From positions 310,001-374,000 of the forward strand of contig JASFXZ010000079.1 in the NCBI GenBank assembly GCA_032209605.1: 64,000 nt of DNA, given 5' to 3'. Position 1 is the stretch's first letter, and every line of letters starts with the position of its first letter. The notes under the pieces were generated by a model. The model saw only the letters and a program-made list of their open reading frames with translations. It did no database searches and was not told where the DNA came from. This document shows, one piece after another, positions 58,942 through 64,000 of the stretch. Origin of the DNA: Mactromeris polynyma (Eukaryota; Mollusca; Bivalvia; Venerida; Mactridae). The position numbers were made by a program, and so were the translations under genes.

Positions 58942-61900
58942 CTACACTGGCAATTCTTCCAAGTTTTCGATGTTTTCATATGTACATTTTGAGCTACTAG
59001 TTAGATTAACATACACAGACGCTATGTTGGAATTTTTCTGTGCATCCCCGAGCTGAAGATGAACTTTTTCTAACATATCTGCTATGCATTGTCTGATAGA
59101 AGTGAATGGTGGACGGTCAACTGGATCTATAGCCCAACATCGCCTCATTACTTTATACCTGAAAAAATGAAATGGAATACGTGAGAAAAATAAAACTGAA
59201 GGGATCAAACCTAGAAACGTTGCGAACAGAACCCCAACCGACCAACCAAAATTGGCCACGACTCAAGTTATGCTCATCGGTACAGGTTTTTTTGTGTGTC
59301 TGGTAGAAGTCTCCCGGTGTTTTATTGTTGTTCCAAGACTACAAAACTGTTGATTGCACTTTATTTTCTTTACGTTTAATTGTTCTGTTGTTCTTCATTC
59401 CATTTAAGTTTGTTTTGGTCATCGTCCTTCTTTATTCTATATTCGGTCGACTGCCCTCCAACTTAGAAGGTGCAGTAAAACAAAATTGGGACCAGGGAAT
59501 CAAAAACTGTCTGGTTTAAATCATATTTTGTGCCCCCCCCCTTCTTTTTCTTTCCCCATTTCGTACCCTGCTTATCTTTGTGCGGATCATGGTCTCTTAT
59601 TTTGTATGTAGCATTCTTGCTTCTCTCACATTTTCTTACAACATTTCCAAGAACAATAATCAGTATTATGTGGGTTTTTATACGCATTATACATACAATG
59701 GTGTTGGGCAGAACATAGGTTGAGGTAGTCGTCGTCCAGATTTGAGATATCTCTCCATGTCCCAGTTATCTACTGCAGCATACGGCCTGACACCACGTGT
59801 CATCAATTCCCACAGAGTAACTCCGAATGACCACTGAAATATAAATAAATTAACCTTTACAAGTGGGCGTGACATCATTCTAATTCAAATTTGGACCACG
59901 TGATTAACGAGGACGTTACCTAAACGACACGGACGCTTTCAATGAAGAGTATGATCAAGACGATGAAATGTTATCAAACGTTCGTAGTGAAACTGTCAAT
60001 TAGACAGCAGACAAAAATGTTTTTGTTCAACTGTTCATCAGTTATGAAAAAAGTTTCGGCTTGGGATTTTCCAATGTCAGCTCATGGCGAAAGAGTGCTG
60101 TGATACTGTTCGGAGTGGGACGTTAGAAAAACAATCTCCCACAGTCTTCACGTGTTCAGAATACAACGTGGGTACTGGGGCCTTTTTGCAAATCGAGATC
60201 AAGAAAGTGTACACAGTTGACTTCTAATACAACTTATATTGTACATTCTAAGAACAACAACACAATACAAATGCACAATCCGCATATTTTTTTAACACAG
60301 CTTAGCAATGACCCAAGGGGTTCCAAATTGCCAGAAGGTGTCCATCACTTACCACATCAGTTGACTCATCAAACACGCCATCTGATAAACTCTCCACTGC
60401 CATCCATTTAACCGGAAGTTTGGTACCTTTACTTTTAGTACTGTAATATGACGTCTCGTAGACATCACGTGACAAACCAAAATCTGCGACTTTCACTGTG
60501 AAATCTGCATCTAACCTGAAGTAAAAGAACATCATCGGTGAATTTAGAAGGGTCGTCAAAACTGCACGCCTATGGTAACATTACTAACATTGTTAAGCAA
60601 TAGGAGTAGAAAGCAACATTGAAAATACATTTTAAGGACCTTTAATTTATTTGTTAACAACATGAAAAAACATCAATGTTATCGGAAGAACTAAATATCG
60701 CTTAATGAAGAAACACGCGACTTGGAAAATTATAACAATTGCTAGTGATAAAAATAAATTGCAATACTATTAAATGCACTCGCATGCTTTTCATTGATGT
60801 AAACAACTTAACAACTTTGAAAGTTTGCTGTAACAGAACAGTCGGTGTTAAAAACTTTAGTTAATTTATCGTATTATTTGTACAAATGAAACCTTACTCT
60901 AAGATCCCAAAATATGAAGCAGTATTGATTAGAAGCCGCTCTAAAAAAAGGCATAATTAAATATTATTGCATCAAAACGATAAGTTAAAGATTAGACGAT
61001 TAAAAAAGTCACCATTATTTATTGTCGATTATATGCTTTGTATAAATCTATAATACCGAGCTGGTTAAATATGATAATGGATTTTCTCAAGAAAATTTTG
61101 CCACGGAAGTAGGCCAAAGCAAGTATCTAAAATAAGCCATTCACGACAATAAGGCTAGAAGTCCTCATCGACATGTAAAATAACTTGAGCCACGTCTTAT
61201 TTTCGGTATTTCAGGATGCTTTATTTTTCAGGGCATTCTCTCTATATATATGTCATATATTTATTCACTACTTGGCTGTCAAAATAAACTTTATAACGAC
61301 ATTAAGGAACGTACATGCAGTTACGTGCAGCCAGATCTCGATGTACGAATTTCAGCTCTGCTAAATACTCCATTCCTTTAGCAATGTCCCGACCGTATGA
61401 TACAAGGTCTTTGACAGTTGGTATCTGAAAGTAATTGTAGACCACATTTAGGTGAGAAAATGATATACATACATTGCAAACATTGTATTAGCTTGATCTA
61501 TTTTTGAGCAATTTGAGTGTCATTATGTGATTGGTTTTTACTGCCGAACATCATGGCAAGTTTGATAGTACTACAGCGGACGATTTAAAAGTGGATATCA
61601 GCAATTAAAACGAAAGCGAAAATCTTAATTAGGATTTATAAACTGGATGTGGGAATAACGATTATGATCCTTACAAATTTATATCAGCGGTGACAAAGCG
61701 GTAGCAGTGATACTAAATACAAATGGCGGTAAACACGGAACTTGCAGACGGTGTGGCTGTGATAAAATAATGGTCGTATTCGAGAGAGAGAGTATTAGAG
61801 ATGGTTCATTTCATAGAAAGTATACAATTTACTCACCGAATGATGATTAAAATAGGTAAGGATAGACAGTAAGTACGTTATTTTTTCACGGTAACATAGA

Positions 61901-62423
61901 ATGGGATTCAATTATATGTACAATGAGGACTTTTAAAGATACGCACATGTTTGTCCTCGTGCAGATAGGAGAGAAGATCACCATGATCCATAAACGGCAG
62001 GATTACAAGAGGCATCTCCTCTTTTTCTAGACATATTCCAACTAATCGCATCACGTTTTTATGTCGAAAGTTCTTCATAATGTAAGCTTCTTTCAGAAAC
62101 TGAGATACATTCATATCTCGATGTTCATTTTCTGGAAATATATCATTGATCAATCAAATGACGTACAGCGATGACGAAGAACCAATTAATGAGATGAAGG
62201 CTTGCCTTTATGAATGGCAAGTGCTGTTAGTAGTATTGCAATTGTAATTTGTGTATACAGCAGAGAAAACCATAATGCTCTAAAGTTTTGAATCTAGTTT
62301 GCATATTGACCATGATTATTTTAAGTTTAACAAAATGAATAGAATTCACTTTATCCACAGTAAGTTCGTCCCCCAAGACATGGTCCATGGTGACAATCGC
62401 TCGTGCCGTAGCCACCACTTCAT

Positions 62424-62454
<31 letters not shown>

Positions 62455-63473
62455 TTATTGACATCCACATGCGTACATTACCAAAATGCATACAGACATA
62501 AGCCCATAGTACCCATCAATAAAGTACCATTTATTTTAACAATATACTAAAAAAACTTACTGTGTAATGTTTTGATTGCCACGTAAAACTTCATGTTCTT
62601 TGCGGTCAGAAATCCTTTGTATACAGACCCGAAATTACCTGAAGGAAAAACACTTGAATGTTACAAGACCGATGGTGTTTTACTATGCTTGTGATTTTTT
62701 TCTTGAACGTCTCTGGATACAAATAGATACACTCCGAATTCGTATAAATATGGATAGATGCATTTCCCTCTAATCATGTGGGAAAACAAGTGTACCGTTA
62801 ACATTGTGCTCGCATCGCATTGGAAACAAAGTCAGGATATAATGTCTGACTGAACTGCAATGGATCTAATATTAAATTGTGTTGTAAACACACAGGTACT
62901 ATATACACAAATGTCACTTTACTCTCTTTAAGTTGTGTTATAAAGACAGTAAAGTAAACAACGGGGTCGTAACAGTCGCGCTCAAAAAACTGAGGCAAAG
63001 GACGAACCAATCACTGTATTAAAGTTGTCCGCTACTTGCGACCGGATAAGTAAATAGACGTTGATAATTAATTCTACGAAAGCTGTGTAGGTCAACTGAT
63101 TGCCAAGTATAAGTGAAAGGTTTAAAAATGGCGTTAAACCCAATATTAAAATTGCTTGAAAATAACACTGTTGTCATGATAATACTCCGAGCTTTGAGAC
63201 ATGAAATTAATGTGCTATTACGACGGTAATTGATTTTCATAAAATGATTTATCGAATTACATTTCCAAGTATGAAACTCAAATATTGGCCGAGTTTCTGA
63301 TTACTGATCTTCATTTTTGACGAAAATCGACAGATTTATAAACGGTTCAGGATTAAGTGTTGTGAGCATACCTTGACCAATTAGTTTCACAATATCCAAG
63401 GAATCGCGGGCAATCAGTAATTCCTCTTCTTCAAATCTCTGTATCAAAGTGACTGCTGAATCGTCCATTATAT
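58942..63473 (-). CDS. Receptor tyrosine kinase, MET/TAM-like, 3' part (kinase domain and tail)
   Basis: Seven minus-strand exons in order: 63473-63372, 62638-62561, 62131-61947, 61424-61315, 60515-60353, 59833-59697 and 59158-58942. All junctions are GT-AG and in frame. The product reads [18 protein letters not shown] (P-loop), VAIKTL (catalytic Lys), [20 protein letters not shown] (alphaC Glu), a [15 protein letters not shown] hinge, [10 protein letters not shown] (catalytic loop), [16 protein letters not shown] (DFG and activation tyrosines), [26 protein letters not shown] and [12 protein letters not shown]. All key residues are present, so it should be an active tyrosine kinase. The VILPFMxHGDL and activation-loop features are shared with TAM (AXL/MER) and MET/RON receptors, and by eye I cannot choose between them. 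The tail has YVNL and YENI, both Y-x-N sites of the GRB2 SH2 type. The transmembrane and extracellular exons lie beyond 64000. Confidence 0.9.
61315..63473 (-). CDS. Kinase N-lobe and catalytic-loop exons
   Basis: Exon 63473-63372 starts at an acceptor (TTTACAG) and encodes the juxtamembrane end and half of the P-loop. Exon 62638-62561 finishes GNFGSVYKG and carries VAIKTL. Exon 62131-61947 covers alphaC to the hinge, with a GTGCGT donor. Exon 61424-61315 carries [20 protein letters not shown] and ends within the Met codon after ARNC, using a GTACGT donor. Confidence 0.88.
62422..62455. repeat. (TTTA)n microsatellite
   Basis: About eight perfect TTTA units in the intron between the kinase P-loop and alphaC exons. 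Confidence 0.9.
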
Positions 63474-64000
63474 CTGTAAACACAAGTCAAAGTTTTGTTG
63501 GGATAATGTGTTTGCTAAATTATATTTGGCAGCATGTGGCGCACAGTAAGATGTTGGCAGCGATTTTTCTGGACAAAACTACATTAGTATTCGAATTTGT
63601 TACAACAATGCACATCAATTGTGCTGACCCCAAAATTGGTTGGTAGACTGTGTTTAAACTTAGAGACTCTTGGGTGTACACATTGCGAATTAGACATAGT
63701 GCATTGGCATATATATTATATTAACACAGTCACATTTAAGAGTGGATAATATGATGGATGATGCGATGAGCCACCATTTATACCCTGCGAGTCCCAGTGG
63801 GTTGTCGGCCAGACACCGGCCGGACCCCGGCCGATGTCTGGCTGATTTCCGGCCGGGCGTCTGATCGGCGTCTGGGCGGCGTCTGACCGATATATGGATT
63901 GTCTGGGTTGTCCAAAATTTGGCCCGGCGCCCGCCCGATATGCCATGCCCTGCCCTGCGAAACGCCGCACAAGGTTTTAAGTCCCATTTAAAAGTAACTC
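63474..64000. other. Kinase-gene intron with GC-rich CGTCTG/GGCCGG stretch
   Basis: AT-rich at first. From about 63795 to 63960 the composition changes sharply, with repeated GGCCGG and GGCGTCTG phrases that look like a low-complexity repeat or the edge of an element cut by the window. No kinase exon seen. Confidence 0.4.

Noticed and set aside
63716..63987. GC-rich minus-strand frames near the right edge
   Set aside because: Their Pro/Arg/Gly-rich text comes from GGCCGG and CGTCTG repeats; no splice or homology support for an extra kinase exon.

Overview
This is a window of an animal nuclear genome. It is AT-rich, its genes are split by many GT-AG introns, and it holds tRNA-derived SINEs, MITEs and minisatellites. 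The protein set (pappalysin, a FUBP/KHSRP-type KH protein, a MET/TAM-type receptor kinase) and the repeat style suggest a lophotrochozoan, most likely a marine mollusc. That assignment is an inference of moderate to low confidence.

Layout. (1) 1-4115: non-coding, with a SINE, a 25-unit 29-bp minisatellite and a MITE. (2) 4116-23884 (+): a complete 22-exon pappalysin (PAPP-A family metzincin) gene. Its reconstructed CDS is 4563 nt and in frame throughout (1520 aa). Its order is signal peptide, LamG-like domain, catalytic domain with two LNR modules and a HExxHxxGxxH site, five sushi modules and a third LNR. (3) about 24.9-29.4 kb: intergenic, with decayed repeats. (4) 29422-51694 (+): a complete 16-exon FUBP/KHSRP-family gene (2073-nt CDS, 690 aa, four KH domains with intact GKGG loops), followed by a long AT-rich 3' region. 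(5) 58942-63473 (-): the 3' part of a receptor tyrosine kinase gene in convergent orientation. Seven exons encode the whole kinase domain and the tail; the rest lies beyond the right edge.

The most interesting content is in the introns of the KH-protein gene. Three repeat families there, 16 copies in all, each fold by eye as complete H/ACA snoRNAs of 122-130 nt: 5' hairpin, an AUAUUA H box, 3' hairpin, then ACA followed by three nucleotides. There are five tandem copies in the intron that splits KH1, nine in the intron after KH3, and one in each of two consecutive introns after KH4. The nine-copy family has both pockets complementary to universally conserved large-subunit rRNA segments recalled from memory, with the pocket 14 nt from the H box and from the ACA box as the H/ACA guide rule requires. 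The five-copy family's 5' pocket matches another conserved LSU segment, and one basal stem shows a compensatory A-U to G-C change. The gene therefore seems to be a snoRNA host in which H/ACA guides have been amplified and diversified repeatedly. Exon coordinates and folds were derived by eye; no search or folding program was run.
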